Below are positions 11,833 through 40,715 of a stretch of DNA of 64,000 bases, in pieces. This stretch comes from Chrysomallon squamiferum (Eukaryota; Mollusca; Gastropoda; Neomphalida; Peltospiridae), in assembly GCA_012295275.1 (NCBI GenBank), contig CM022670.1:14909862-14973861 (forward strand). The letters run 5' to 3'. The translations under genes and the position numbers were made by a program. How positions within the stretch are numbered: the stretch's first letter is position 1; each line of letters starts with the position of its first letter. The notes under the pieces are model-generated. The model ran no database searches and was not told the origin of the DNA. It saw only the letters and a program-made list of their open reading frames with translations.

Positions 11833-13174
11833 TATTAGAAATGAAATAATAATAATAATAATTAAAAAATCATAATAGTTCTATTTATTTAAAAAAAAAT
11901 TGTCACTATGACCATACTGGAATCAAAGGGCTATAGTCATGGAAATAGGTTAGCAACAGAAAGAATGCAGCAGTAATAATAATAATGTGAAATTCTGACA
12001 TAAAAACATTCTCAAGCAAAATGTTGTACACTTTTTAGTTTTGTTTAGTTTCATGCTCGTCATTTTTGTGATTGATGCATAAAGAAACATATTACATATT
12101 GTTCTTCGTTCAAGGAATTAGCCCCATTTAGCTTTCGTAAAGAAAAAATAAATAATCCATTGATTTTGTAATTGGCGGAGATCACAGACACTGTAGGGGA
12201 ATGGTGTGATGAAGCTTCTGGAATGTGTGTTAGCTATGGATGTTGATAATACGTGCAAACAAAGCCAGGTAAGTTACTTTGTTAAATAAACAATACATGC
12301 TGACCATTGATTTAGTTTGGACGCCATTACTGATATTGTAAAATGTTCTGTTAATTCATGTAATACAGTTTGCTTTATTTATTTTTGCTTCTTATTTCTG
12401 TCACACTTGAAATGAATTCCAGTTTACGTTACCCCTTTGATAACGATCACCTATGCCACGCTCAAGTTTTTCTGCTGTGTAACTAGATACTTTGATCGTT
12501 TAACTTTATTTTCGTCAAGTGTCATTCTTAATTGCACTATATGAATATAAATGGACTTAAGTTACCGCTGTTCAAATCTCCGAGTAGACCACTGAATTAA
12601 ACTAAATTCATTCTTTAGCAACACACACACACACACAAAGTATTTTGTTTTGTTACAGTAACTTACGTGTTAAATAACTAAATAACAAATTCAGCCCCAT
12701 CTGCTAAGTTATTAAAAAAAAAAAAAAACCACCAACAACAACAACAACATTATAGCATTGTAGTTAATTTACTTCAAATATATTTAGCCACATGGGCAAT
12801 AGTTTGGCCATTGTGTCAAAATTCAGCTAAAGAATCCATCTCCACATTTTCATAACATTAACTGCATTTTGCAGTGAATTGGGTTAATCGTGCTTAGTGA
12901 ATTAGCTGCCTGTTATATGTGTTAAGCCTGTTAACTTGCCTTTTGAACACCACGAATTAAAAGATCAAAGACATTATTAGTTCACAGTGCTGACAATACG
13001 TTTTCACACATCAAAGTGATTTGCGGCATATAGTCCGGTGGCAGGGACCGATAAGCGTGCATTGCGGTCCGTACAAAGATTTTTTTGCTGTTTCTATACC
13101 TCTGAGATGTGCTCTTTAAGAATCTGAATCATGCCACTCTGTCATCCTTGGGCAATCCGCACAATATGCAAAAC
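11331..13174. other. Intergenic, low-complexity-rich
   Basis: No convincing gene. It contains ATA/TTA microsatellites (about 11306-11342, 11780-11835), A-rich runs near 11500-11530 and 12715-12760, and a short CA run near 12625. An open 60-base segment at 12209-12268 (ATG to a GTAAGT donor) looks like a first coding exon but has no identified partner. Confidence 0.5.
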
Positions 13175-13480
13175 AAGGCCGCCATTACTGAAAATCTTGT
13201 TTTCGACAACTATGCATGGTATCAAAATAATTTTGGTGTCTATCCCCATGTTTTGAGGGGTAAAGAATCAGATTAAGCCATTTCAGTCAAGATCACACCA
13301 ATATTTTGTGCTGAATAGATATATTAAGGCCGCCATTACTGAAAATGTCGTTTTCGTCAATATCTCAATTAACTACACATGGTATCAAAATAATTTTGGT
13401 GTCTCTACACGTTTTTAGGGGTAAAGAATCAGATTAAACCATTACAATATTGATCACACCAATATTTTCTGCAAAATATG
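13175..13480. repeat. Two-copy 151-bp tandem repeat
   Basis: Two adjacent units start with the same aaggccgccattactgaaaa at 13175 and 13326. Both continue through 'atggtatcaaaataattttggtgtct', 'ggggtaaagaatcagatta' and 'gatcacaccaatattttgt/ct'. Differences between units show it is not very recent. A related 'gacgccattactgatattg' occurs near 12321. Confidence 0.85.
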
Positions 13481-14389
13481 CAAAAATCAACTTCAGTGTA
13501 TATCCGAGTCGTTGCAGAACATTCCCTTTACTTATGCTGATGCGGATTTTATTAATATTTTCTAAAAGTTTTCTTCACAATAAAATAAATAAAATAAAAT
13601 AAAATAAAATAAAATAAAAATAAAAATTATATTTAATTTATTTGTTCACTGAGCTTGTTATCACGAATACAGTTAAATTAAATCTCAAGTTTTCCATTCC
13701 GTGTAGATTTTTACAGTTTAATTAGAGATAATTGGAAATTATGAAAAATACATCGCGCTAACGGGAAATTGTTTAAAATGCGCAGTTTCCACGAACATTT
13801 TAATTATAAGTTATAAACATTTATCATGTTACACACAGACTAACGGACGAAGGATATTTGAACAAATTTACGACAATTAAAAGCGGTACATACAATCAAG
13901 TGAGAAATACACAAGAAAGAAAAAAATCAACAAAAATTTAAGAAGCATAACCGGGCATTGCCAGCAAATCTATTACCAGCAAAACCAGTTAAATATCTGA
14001 ACATGGTCTTGGGGAATTCGGACAACATTCAAAATTTAATACCGTCAAACATACGGATAGCGAAATAATGCGAAACACTTGTCTATCGATTTGAAATTCA
14101 CCCTGAATTACGACGTGATGCTTAACAAAATGTTACTTGGAAGCGCGCGCACACACACACACAGACACTTGACGTTTTGGAACAGCTTCATGCATGTAAC
14201 CATTGATCGTGATCTGACTCAGCGCGCCAGGCTATCAGCTTTCATCAGTGAAAGATAAAATCGCGACGCTCTGGGGTGATTACCAGAATCGAGAACATCT
14301 ATCATTAATGTTCAGTCAATAATAATGATCTTCAGTTTTTGGACGCATATATCATGTAACATACACAGTGCGGTTTTTTTTATTTGTTT

Positions 14390-14425
<36 letters not shown>

Positions 14426-17400
14426 AAAATTCCAAAAAAAAAAAAAAAAAAAAAAACACCTACAAAAAAAACACAAACAAAACCAACAACAATAATAAAA
14501 CCACCAGCCCCCCATAAAAAAAAAATAATAATTTTTTTTTTTTTTTTTTTTAGAAAAAATAAAAAATATCTTGCAATCTGTTATTGTGATATTTTTCAAG
14601 TATATTTTGTATATTTTATACAACTTTTTATTTCTGTTTAGGTTACAAATAAGTCCAACAAAAATACATGAAATTATACTGCTGTACAGATCTAGTCTTT
14701 TAAATATATGTTTAATTAATTAGCTATTTTATTTTTAATTTTTTTCATTGATGTTCTTTTTGCGTTCTCCACTAAGAAGAATCATCACAATAATTTCTTA
14801 TAGTATACATTTTATATTGCATCCAGACATGACATATATATCTTAGAATTATCATAATGCTCAAAGAATAAAAAGTTCAAACAGCTAACTACATTACCAT
14901 CTTTTATTATTATTATTATTATTATTCTGTTATCACTGAGATTGATCGTTTAATAAAAATGTTCATTCACTTTTTTTTGTTTTTTGTTGCTGAAATCGTG
15001 GCATAATTTTGAAAACACTGGACTAATTAGCCCTATATTTTTTTTAATCATGAATAAAATTCTTTAAGAACATAAATTCATACACTTGTGAGTGTAGTGT
15101 GAAACTATACTGAAACTGCATGCACAACAGGAACATGAAATTACGCATATATACTTGGCAACTTACTGCTTTGTTTGGATTATCACGCTTGTGAATATTT
15201 AGTAACACACGGCTGAATCTTTGCCATACTGCAAACTGGGACAATACATTACACTAAAGAGTCAAACACAGGAATACGGTAGGTAACATTTTCAGTTACA
15301 TTGTGCAGTTTGTTAATTTCTGAAATGAAATATACAAATGAAATAATATATTTATATTAATTTTTTAAAACGGAATCTTTGTTTTCATTTACACTATTGT
15401 TTTAGACAACAGTTATGGCAATTTTGTTATATAAAAATACAACAACAACAATCTATTATTTTATTTCTTTATTACTTTTGTTTTTCTTCTTTCCTATACA
15501 GTCATTCTGATTATTGCATCATTAATACAAAAGTTAATTCTCTGATGAATATAATACATGAGATTGCTATCAGAGAATCATTATTCAAATAACAATCTTG
15601 TATATCTAAAATGTTAGAACCTCAGATTTAACAAAATTCTCCTTTGAACAATGAAATATTTTCTCAAAAGGATAGCAGGAAGTTATTTCTGCTGAACTGT
15701 GTTAATAATTTATGTATCTCACATAACAGTAACAATAACAACAACAATAATCAACACTGTTTTCAACAAATACTTTTCACCTTCAATACAGTTTAATAAC
15801 ATTCCTTTAACAACTCATATAATTTCATGTGGTTTCCTAAAGAAATAGTCACAGAAGAAAGTACATTATCATAAAAAAACAAAAAACTGTATAAGTTAGA
15901 GACATTGCACCTGTGAATTTACAAAATAGTTACAATGGAATGTTTGGACATGCGGAAAGAAGATAATGAGATAGTACAACAAAATAATAAATTACAGATA
16001 ATATAAATAAAAGCCATTTCAAACAATCCTGAATGGTTCTGACAGATAAAAGCATATTTTAATTTGCCCAAAGGATTATATTAAGATTAAACTGTTGGTG
16101 TATCTGCTTGAATACAACATCAGTTCATTCAGGTTAAATAACTGAAAAATCATGTCTGTGTCAAAGAAATAACTTAAACCATTCTGTAAATACCTTTTTT
16201 TTTGCACACACGCACACACACAGATATGCACACAGACATATATGTATACACACACACACATATAAACAAACAGAGACACACACACACAGTTTTAATAAAC
16301 AAAAATGTATAATGAAAATACAAACCAACTAGTTAATTTTCACTCTGAACACAAACGGGTAAATTACTGAAGTGTGTCTTTAATGGTACAAATAAAATAA
16401 AGGTAAAAATATTTTTATTTTATTTAATGTTTTCATGGAAACCTAACAAAATATGACGGCATAACAATACTGTTACAAAATATTTGAATACTGCCATTTT
16501 ATTATCTTCACAACTACAGTGATGATGTAATAACTGTGTAATATTCAGTTTAATAAATAAATTAATTAAAAACATATAAAATAAATAAAAACCAAATAAT
16601 ATTTATACTGGTAACAAGGATCTCATTTTATTACAAGTTGCAAACAACTTGAAAAACATGACAACCTATTATGTTAAAATTTCAGTTAAAAGTACCAAAA
16701 AAATAAGTTTCTTAAATGCAGCTTTTTTTTTTTTTTCAATGAAAGCCTACACATGCAAAATATTAAATGCCAGTATTAACTATGAGACGAATAAAGCTGC
16801 TACTAAATAAACTTTGTCTTTGAAGCTTATGCTGATTCAGGTTTGATGCAAATATCTAAGAAGTAATTTTAATTCATGCCGTATTTGTTTGTTGTTAATT
16901 TTTCTTTTATCACCATTAAAAATTTGAATCATAGGAAAATCAGAGCTTTCCATCTACAGTAAATTTATTCTGATAGTTTCAGTCTTAGAAAAGTGTGACA
17001 GTTTATGAACAAAGTACAAAACAAATGTTGATGCAAAGAACAAAGAAGTTTTCTAGTTATTTACTTTGAAACCATTTGGAATGTAATGTAAAGCCCTGAA
17101 TAAAAAAAAGCTACAACAAAACTACCAGTTATAGAAACAAAACTTTAAATATGTATAGTGTCATCATTAAAAATAATCTGCTATCCTTTATGTGTACATG
17201 TGTTTAATGGTGTGCAGACAAATGCTCACATATTTAAAAAAACAAAAACAAATTAGTGATACACAGGTGTCATACATGCTTGATAAGTCCCTCACTTCTA
17301 GCTATACCATTTTAAAGTTTAAAGGGTTTCACCAAAATGCCCTGTTTTTAGTGGTTTATCCCTATATTTTATGGCAAGTTCTCATTCGTAAAACATTGTC

Positions 17401-17570
17401 AGTGTTCGGTATTGCTTGTAAATGATTATTCAGTCATGTGCGTATGTTACTTTAGAAATAGCCCTTTTATCACAGTTTTGGAGATGAAAACTGCAATGTA
17501 TTGGATTAGACATTGCATCAACACATCTGGAAGTTAACAAAACTATGTCAGAAATCTGGATGTCCAGGTG
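13481..17570. other. Intergenic, no gene seen
   Basis: Only short chance ORFs. Landmarks are an (AAAAT)n run near 13580-13612, a CA run near 14150, long A and T tracts at about 14394-14550, TTA repeats near 14905-14935 and CA/TA runs near 16205-16290. I see no tRNA-like or transposase-like sequence here. Confidence 0.5.
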
Positions 17571-17928
17571 CTGAAAGATGCTATTTGCTGTAAAGAACAC
17601 ACACTATATATCCTGTGATTCTGCTGTAGCAGAGGCACCTCAAGTCTGCATCTATTCAATGCAATGGTGGTTCTACTGAAGACATGGACAATGAACAGAA
17701 GCTATCGAAGAAAATAAAACATGCAAAGAGCAAACAACCAACGAAAAAAAGCATGACATTTCTTCTGACGAAGACACGCTAATTGTAGTTGGTACTGAAT
17801 TTTTCTTTAAAAAGGAACATGTGTTTGATTGCAAGAAGTGGAATTCCAACATTTATAGAAAGGCACATGTGGCTCTGTCAGAACAATGTTTCTGTAGACT
17901 CTGAATACAGCTTGCAGTTCCCAAAGTT

Positions 17929-18075
17929 GGCACTGGACTTCAACTCATGTATGTCTTTCAGGTTTTAGTAAAATTTGCTGTCTTCCGATGCATGATAGCA
18001 TAAAATTTGTTAAAAATGAATACACATACCACATTTGATCAAAATTTGATGTCATATATAATGAAATTTCAGTGA
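17929..18075 (+). repeat. Direct repeat, left copy
   Basis: About 145 bp beginning 'ggcactggacttcaac' and running through 'tgcatgatagcataaaatttg' and 'aatgaatacacatacca'. It recurs in the same orientation at 19047-19192 with roughly 90% identity by eye. The two copies bracket the mariner remnant. Confidence 0.85.
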
Positions 18076-18254
18076 ACTGGATCCTGGCGAAGTTACATAC
18101 ATACACCAAGTAGCAGACTGGCCTGGAAAATGGAGATGTTTCTCTTTGGCATAGAATGCAACACACTTGACATTCTCCTAGAAAACATAATCAATGAAGA
18201 CATCGTTGCATTGTGGGGGACCACTTCTCTGTTTTGCAATTCAATACAACATGT

Positions 18255-18910
18255 TCGAAGAAGCTCAATAACGTATTCAACATATTTTGTTTTATGAGTT
18301 TCAGAAAAGGTTTTAACACCTCAAATGTAAATTAAAAATGACTGGAAAAGCATCTGAAGAAAATCCCAACAACGTGTCAATTATTGGAAGTCTGCTTACA
18401 CGACAGCTTCAAGATCCATTATGAACAGGATCATTACTGGTGATGAGAGATGAATGTTAGGAGTTGTTATTAGTGGATCAGTCAGGTGGACCATGCAGTC
18501 CATGACCCATCCAGGAACCAAATAGAAGGCCTTCTTCCCAACAAGACTGTCTTTTCTGTAAGTGGAATATCCAAGTGATTACCCATTACAAACTGATGGA
18601 GAATAATCAGACAATCAACACTAATCTGTACTTCCAAAATTTGACGTTTGTAAATTTCTTTTTAGAAGAATTTGGCTGGGAAAAAAATACTGCATCCACT
18701 TTATTCTCTTGATCTTGTTCCTTCCGATTATCATTTGTTTAGTTTACAAAACAACTTTGATGGACTATGACTGACATAAAGAGATGAGGTTGATATTGTT
18801 TGGTTTCTTATTTCTCATCAAAACCTAAGGAATTTTACAAATGAGACATCAATAAATTCACTGAAAAATGGAATAATATTATAAGCAACAACAGAAGATA
18901 TATCTATAAT
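18255..18910 (+). mobile_element. Decayed mariner-family transposase
   Basis: Pieces in shifting frames match mariner transposases in the right order: HILFYEFQKRF near 18270 (N-terminal), RIITGDE near 18430, HYKLMENNQTINTNLYFQNL near 18585-18645, GWEKILHPLYSLDLVPSDYH near 18678-18735, then SLQNNFDG and a FY...INKFTEKWNN-like tail near 18835-18880. Stops (TGA after GDER) and frameshifts make it inactive. The catalytic D and the DLxPSDYH signature remain visible as fossils. I did not identify terminal inverted repeats or a TA target site. Confidence 0.8.
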
Positions 18911-19046
18911 TAAGTGGGTCTAAAAGTATTAATTTTTAAAATTCCATTGTACATGACACAAACGGATCAAACATTCATTCCAACCCGATACATGATGGCA
19001 AACACTGCTAAAACTACAAGGAACACATGTTGGGAATATTCCTGAA

Positions 19047-19192
19047 GGCACTGGACTTCAACACATGTATGTCTTTCAGGTTTTACTAAAATTTACTGTC
19101 TTCTGATGCATGATAGCATAAAATTTGTTAAAAATGAATACACATACCATATCTGATCAAAATTGGATGACACGTAGAATGAAATTTGACCA
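19047..19192 (+). repeat. Direct repeat, right copy
   Basis: Partner of the repeat at 17929-18075, same orientation, about 1.1 kb away, on the other side of the mariner remnant. A local tandem duplication containing the element, or a composite repeat family, would both explain it. Confidence 0.85.
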
Positions 19193-19229
19193 TTTAATGT
19201 TTTAAAAATAATTTTGAACTTGATAACTG

Positions 19230-20560
19230 TTTTACTGTGGACACTGAATCCTGCTATTTTCTTTGTTAAAATTGAGGCTTTCAGTTACTATACTGCACCT
19301 GAGGAAGAATGTTTAAAACAGCAAAGTCTGGACCTGCAGTACAGGATTTCCTCCCATTCCAGTAAAAGCCAAGGAAAAGAAAACACACAGACACATGGAA
19401 AGACAACAGCACTGGACTGCTACCTGAATTGGATGGACTGACAATAATAAGAAAATGCAGCAAAGATGAATTCCCCAGTACTGGTTCACAAGCAAAGATA
19501 CAAATTAACATGACCTGCTGAAGAAAACTGATTATCACTGGTTGAAACTGACGGACATGCCTCTCCATCAGATTAAATGTCTGATGGAAATCAAGTCTAC
19601 TCTGAGACTAGAAGAACAAAGTTCTCGTAGTCTATCATGAGAAAGACTACATCTGAATGTAAGAAAACTCAATCAATTGATGCAACATTATGAAATTAAA
19701 ATGCTGATCTGAAAAATCACCTGAAAATTTTTTCCTTGGCAGATGTTAGGTGGAAAGAAAATTTTTCTCAGGGAAGAAATCAAGATCGACACGGTCAATC
19801 TTGACAATACAAAGATTTTCTAAGTGGTGCTAAAGTTAGTTGTGAATACAAATGCACTACACCTGTTTACTGTAAAGCAGATCTTTCTTTATTTAATTCC
19901 AACATGCCGCTTGGAATTAACATAACTTCTTCTCAACTTTTGACTTTGAAATGTCAGATTTTTCAGTTCAAAGGTTTGAAAAAAGTCGTCATGAAGAAGA
20001 CTTACAATCTCCTAACCAAAACTGTATTAAGCAGGACTTTCAGCCTTCAGCAACAATCAATCTTATTCTGACAATAACCCCATTGAATAGGAAGGCGACC
20101 CTACCATGGCCGGATGATACAGTGTCACTGATTTTCACGATTGGGCAGTCTTTGATCAAGATCTGAAAGAATGCATCGAGAGAAAGAGATAAGATGAAAA
20201 ATGTGAAAAAGAAAGAGTGGAAATTGACATCAGTAACAGACTTTTCATTGATGAGTCTGATCTCAAAGAACAGTCTAGTCAGTTTCCTGATTTTGTCAGT
20301 TGTTCTGATTCCGATAAAGACGAAAAAAAAAAGAAAAAAGAAAAAAGAAAAAAGAAGAAAAAGTGTGATCTTGGCAGTAAACATTCACAAGAAGATCGTT
20401 CCATATTCTAATTATGATGATCTTTTCAGCAGCAACGATGAAATCAACAGAATCTTGAAAGGAACTGATCCTCTCAAAACATCACCTGTTGCATGACTCG
20501 TCCGAGAACGATTCTTTTCCATCAAAGAAAAAAAAAAGAACTTTATAGAAAAAAAAAACA
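19230..20560 (+). pseudogene. Decayed intronless coding-like region, family unknown
   Basis: A stretch that reads like old coding sequence broken by stops and frameshifts. Recognisable pieces include DLQYRISSHSSKSQGKENTQ near 19335, MPLHQIKCLMEIKSTLRLEE near 19556, FSVQRFEKSRHEEDLQSP near 19960, and a 64-codon run at 20217-20411 with acidic RLFIDESDLKEQSSQFPDF followed by a Lys-rich tail. The acidic and Lys-rich make-up recalls nuclear proteins, but I do not recognise the family. The lack of splice-like borders suggests a processed copy or a mobile-element gene. The separate open pieces near 17640-17940 may belong to the same object, split by the mariner region. Confidence 0.35.
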
Positions 20561-23500
20561 GAAATGAAAATAACTTTTGCATGCTTTTGTATTTTTGGAT
20601 TATCAATAAATGCTATTTCGCTTCACTTTAGTCTTGTCTTCTTTTTTATTGCATATGCATGTATATTAAATCAAAGGAAAGAAAAATGGATACCAAAAGA
20701 CAAGAAAAAGATTCTAGAAAAAGTGGCATCTGGTGAATTGCAGGAGTAACATGTGCTCTGCGTCTGAAGTATGTTACTATTCACCAGTATGCCACACATC
20801 AACCTGGGAAATCATCTTGTACTTAAAACTTGACTTAGTCCAACAGTTGGTAAGTAACTTTTAAACATGAATGAAAGCAGAGTGTGACTGACCTGAGTGA
20901 TGTGTCTGTTTGTTGTGACTTGACAAGTAGAACCATCTATCTGTGTCAGGTGAAGCACATACCCAGCTGTGCTATGTGTGACAGAGAATACAGAAAAAAG
21001 CAAATCCTGGTGTTCACTACTCAAACAAACAAACAAAGAATAAATTATCTGTATTATAAACAAAAAATTACCTGTTTCAGAGATTTTCAGGTAAGTTTGT
21101 AGATTTAGAATCATACCTGCAAATACTGTTTTTAACTTTAAGTAAATACACATGTATCGTTGTGCAGATCTATTCAAACAATTTTTTGGATTTAGACAAC
21201 ATCAGTGTTTATGTAACCTGGCTGCAAAACCTTTGTGAGTATAAATGTAAATTTATTTAGGAATGTTCACGAACTGATTACCTAATGTGAAAAAATTATT
21301 AGTGGATTAATCAGTTTTAGCCATTAACCAGCATGATCAAAAAATCTTCTATAAAATCAATGTACAAGAAATTATAGAGATGTGGAACTTAGTGGTGAAA
21401 AGAGTTAAAAAAAAATCCAAAACCCCCCAGAACAATAAATATACAAGAAAACATAATTATGACACATTAAAAGCCATATTTTTAATCAAGATAATTAAAC
21501 AACATAAAAAAAGCTTATAGCTCTAGATTTCTTTCATATGTTGAATAAATAGAATTAGAAATCATTTAATTATTAATGAAATACCACAGTTACCACAACC
21601 GACATGTTAAACTGTTTGATTACACATATTTATAATAAAAGGAAAATGCACTGCAGTTTAAAAATCTCTTTATGACTACAATAAAACTGAAGAATAATTA
21701 ATCCCATGTATTAGGTTAACAGAATATTTTTCAGTGATATATATTCATGTTATAACAAATAAAGAAATATTACTGGTTATTGCATTCAATTCCCGAGTAC
21801 ATGCAGAAAACAGGACAGGTATGAGAAAATTTGGCACATGGGTGTCAAATGAAAGGTCAAATAATTATAAACCTACCCAAGGATATCCATATTTAACCTT
21901 CTTCTTTTTCAACAAGTCTTCCTGGAAGATCATGAATGATTAAATTATCTGCAAGTAACAGGTCAGAAAATATCTGTATTGGATTATTCACAAAATGGTG
22001 AAACAAAAAACCAAAAATTGGAAATTATAATATTTGCCAAACTTGCCCTATGAATGATTATCTACACTATCTTTGGAGGCATGTAATTCAGACTTAATTT
22101 ATCCCGGCTGAAATGTAATTATGTACAAATTTGTGTTTGCAAACAGAAATAACACTGTGAGACATACTGTCCTCTTCTTATCATGACATTAATTAAATCA
22201 TATATGTCTTCATGTTTTTCTTTTATTAAATTATTATTAACCAGTGGTTCAATGAAGCAACAGCATGATCAGTTGCATGGTTGGAGAATTTCAAATATCT
22301 TACCTTGGTACAAACATAGCTATTCAACTGTTCCTGTGGTCTTCTATATAAAATGATCCATTTGAGACATTTTTTATAAATTAGTTTTTGGCTTTGGAAA
22401 AGACAGGAATTTGACATCATGACCCTCCTATCTCTTTACCATGATTGTGGTTAAGCTTCTGTAAACCCTGAGTTACTATATGAATTACACAAAATAATCT
22501 TTGTTTGTGCAATGGTTGATGAACAATGATTTGCCATCTGCTTATAATTCACTGGTCAATACTGGATGTCAATCACAGAGGGCAGAGGTGTCAATTGATA
22601 GTCTGAACACATTTTCCTATAAACATTCGACAATTAAATAATTTTTCAAAATTGTGAGCATTTGTCTTAACTTCATTCATTTTTTTTTGTGGAATTTTGT
22701 TGTTTTTAGTTTGTATTTAAATATCTTCCATGTGTAAATCTCTGCAGTGAATAATAAAAAAAAAATGTTGCACACAGCTGTTTAAAGATAGCTATAACCC
22801 ACTTATTTATATTTACTGTAAATAAAATCTTGTTTGAAAACATTTTGAGGTTACTTATTTACTGATAGTTTTATTAGGTTTAAAAAACAATGAATGTTAC
22901 TATTTTTTTGCTGATACAAAGTTTAAGCACAAAAAATAAATAAAAAATTGTAAAAGTCACAGGACAAATATGTATAGTTCATGTCATGTTACATACAAAC
23001 CTAAGCTGTGTTTTGCCTTATTCTACTGAAATATCGCTTTATTTAACTTCAACAAATTATTATTAAAAACTTTTCACAGCTCGTACAATAAAAATTTCTC
23101 TTTTTGTATACGTGTTGAGGTAAAGACAGTTGTAGGGATAAAACATAAAGCAAGTTTAATATTAAATGATTAGCTCTTACTATTTTGTACGCTTATACAT
23201 CAAGGACATAAGCTTTGCAAAAATCTTCTGCAAAGTAGTATTAATTAAGGCATTCTTGTAACACAGTATTGTTTTGAAACTGTTCTATGTGTGTAATTCT
23301 CTACTTCAAAAAGCTGCCTGGATCTAGATTAGTGGCTACTGATCACAAAAACAAATTCTGCATCTTCTAAACTGTACTACACTTTAGCATCCTTTGTAAT
23401 TACTACAACTAACAAGGATGACTGCTTCTTAACTATTTGCTCCCCGGTAATGTTAATAAATGTGGGGATCAAATTTGTCTTTTTATAAAATGCAACCCTG

Positions 23501-23931
23501 CCATTGCAAATATGTATCTTTTCATAATATGTAAATTTCAGCTATCATGTAATAATTTATTTTTTAGTATTTTGTTAAATCATTTTGAAATATCCATCAT
23601 AATTTTAAAAATAAAAATTCTTTGGAAATAGGTAACTGTTCAGGTTTATAAGTTAAGTAAAATAAACCACTGTAATATAAAACATATTAATTTATATTAT
23701 TATATATATATACATATATCCTTTAATTTTGTTTTAAAAATATGGACACACACACTTCTTTATAAAAAGTATATAAAGCGAGAAAATATATTTTAAATAC
23801 CAGTAAATACCAAAATTTAACGGACATATAATACAAACTAAAAACATGGATGATACATTTTCACGGCAAGGTAAACTGAACTGTGGTTGCTGTTGTTAGT
23901 TTGTGGTTAGTTGCCTCATTATTGCTTTCTG
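20561..23931. other. Intergenic between pseudogene area and FAM135 3' end
   Basis: No gene seen. The longest ORF (20812-21177, minus strand) has no recognisable motif and overlaps other short ORFs. The part next to 23932 should contain the FAM135 3' UTR. Several minus-strand AATAAA candidates exist (for example near 23558), and I cannot choose between them. Confidence 0.5.

Positions 23932-40715
<16,784 letters not shown>

Noticed and set aside
14390-14623. Minus-strand ORF rich in Phe and Lys.
   Set aside because: It is the translation of A/T homopolymer runs.
17192-17425. 77-aa plus-strand ORF.
   Set aside because: No family motif, no splice context and no neighbouring exon.
19281-19568. 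Minus-strand ORFs opposite the decayed coding region.
   Set aside because: The plus strand reads better as former protein code, with charged and Ser-rich pieces; the minus strand looks like a shadow.
20812-21177. 121-aa minus-strand ORF.
   Set aside because: No recognisable motif, overlapped by another ORF, sequence make-up like the flanks; probably chance.
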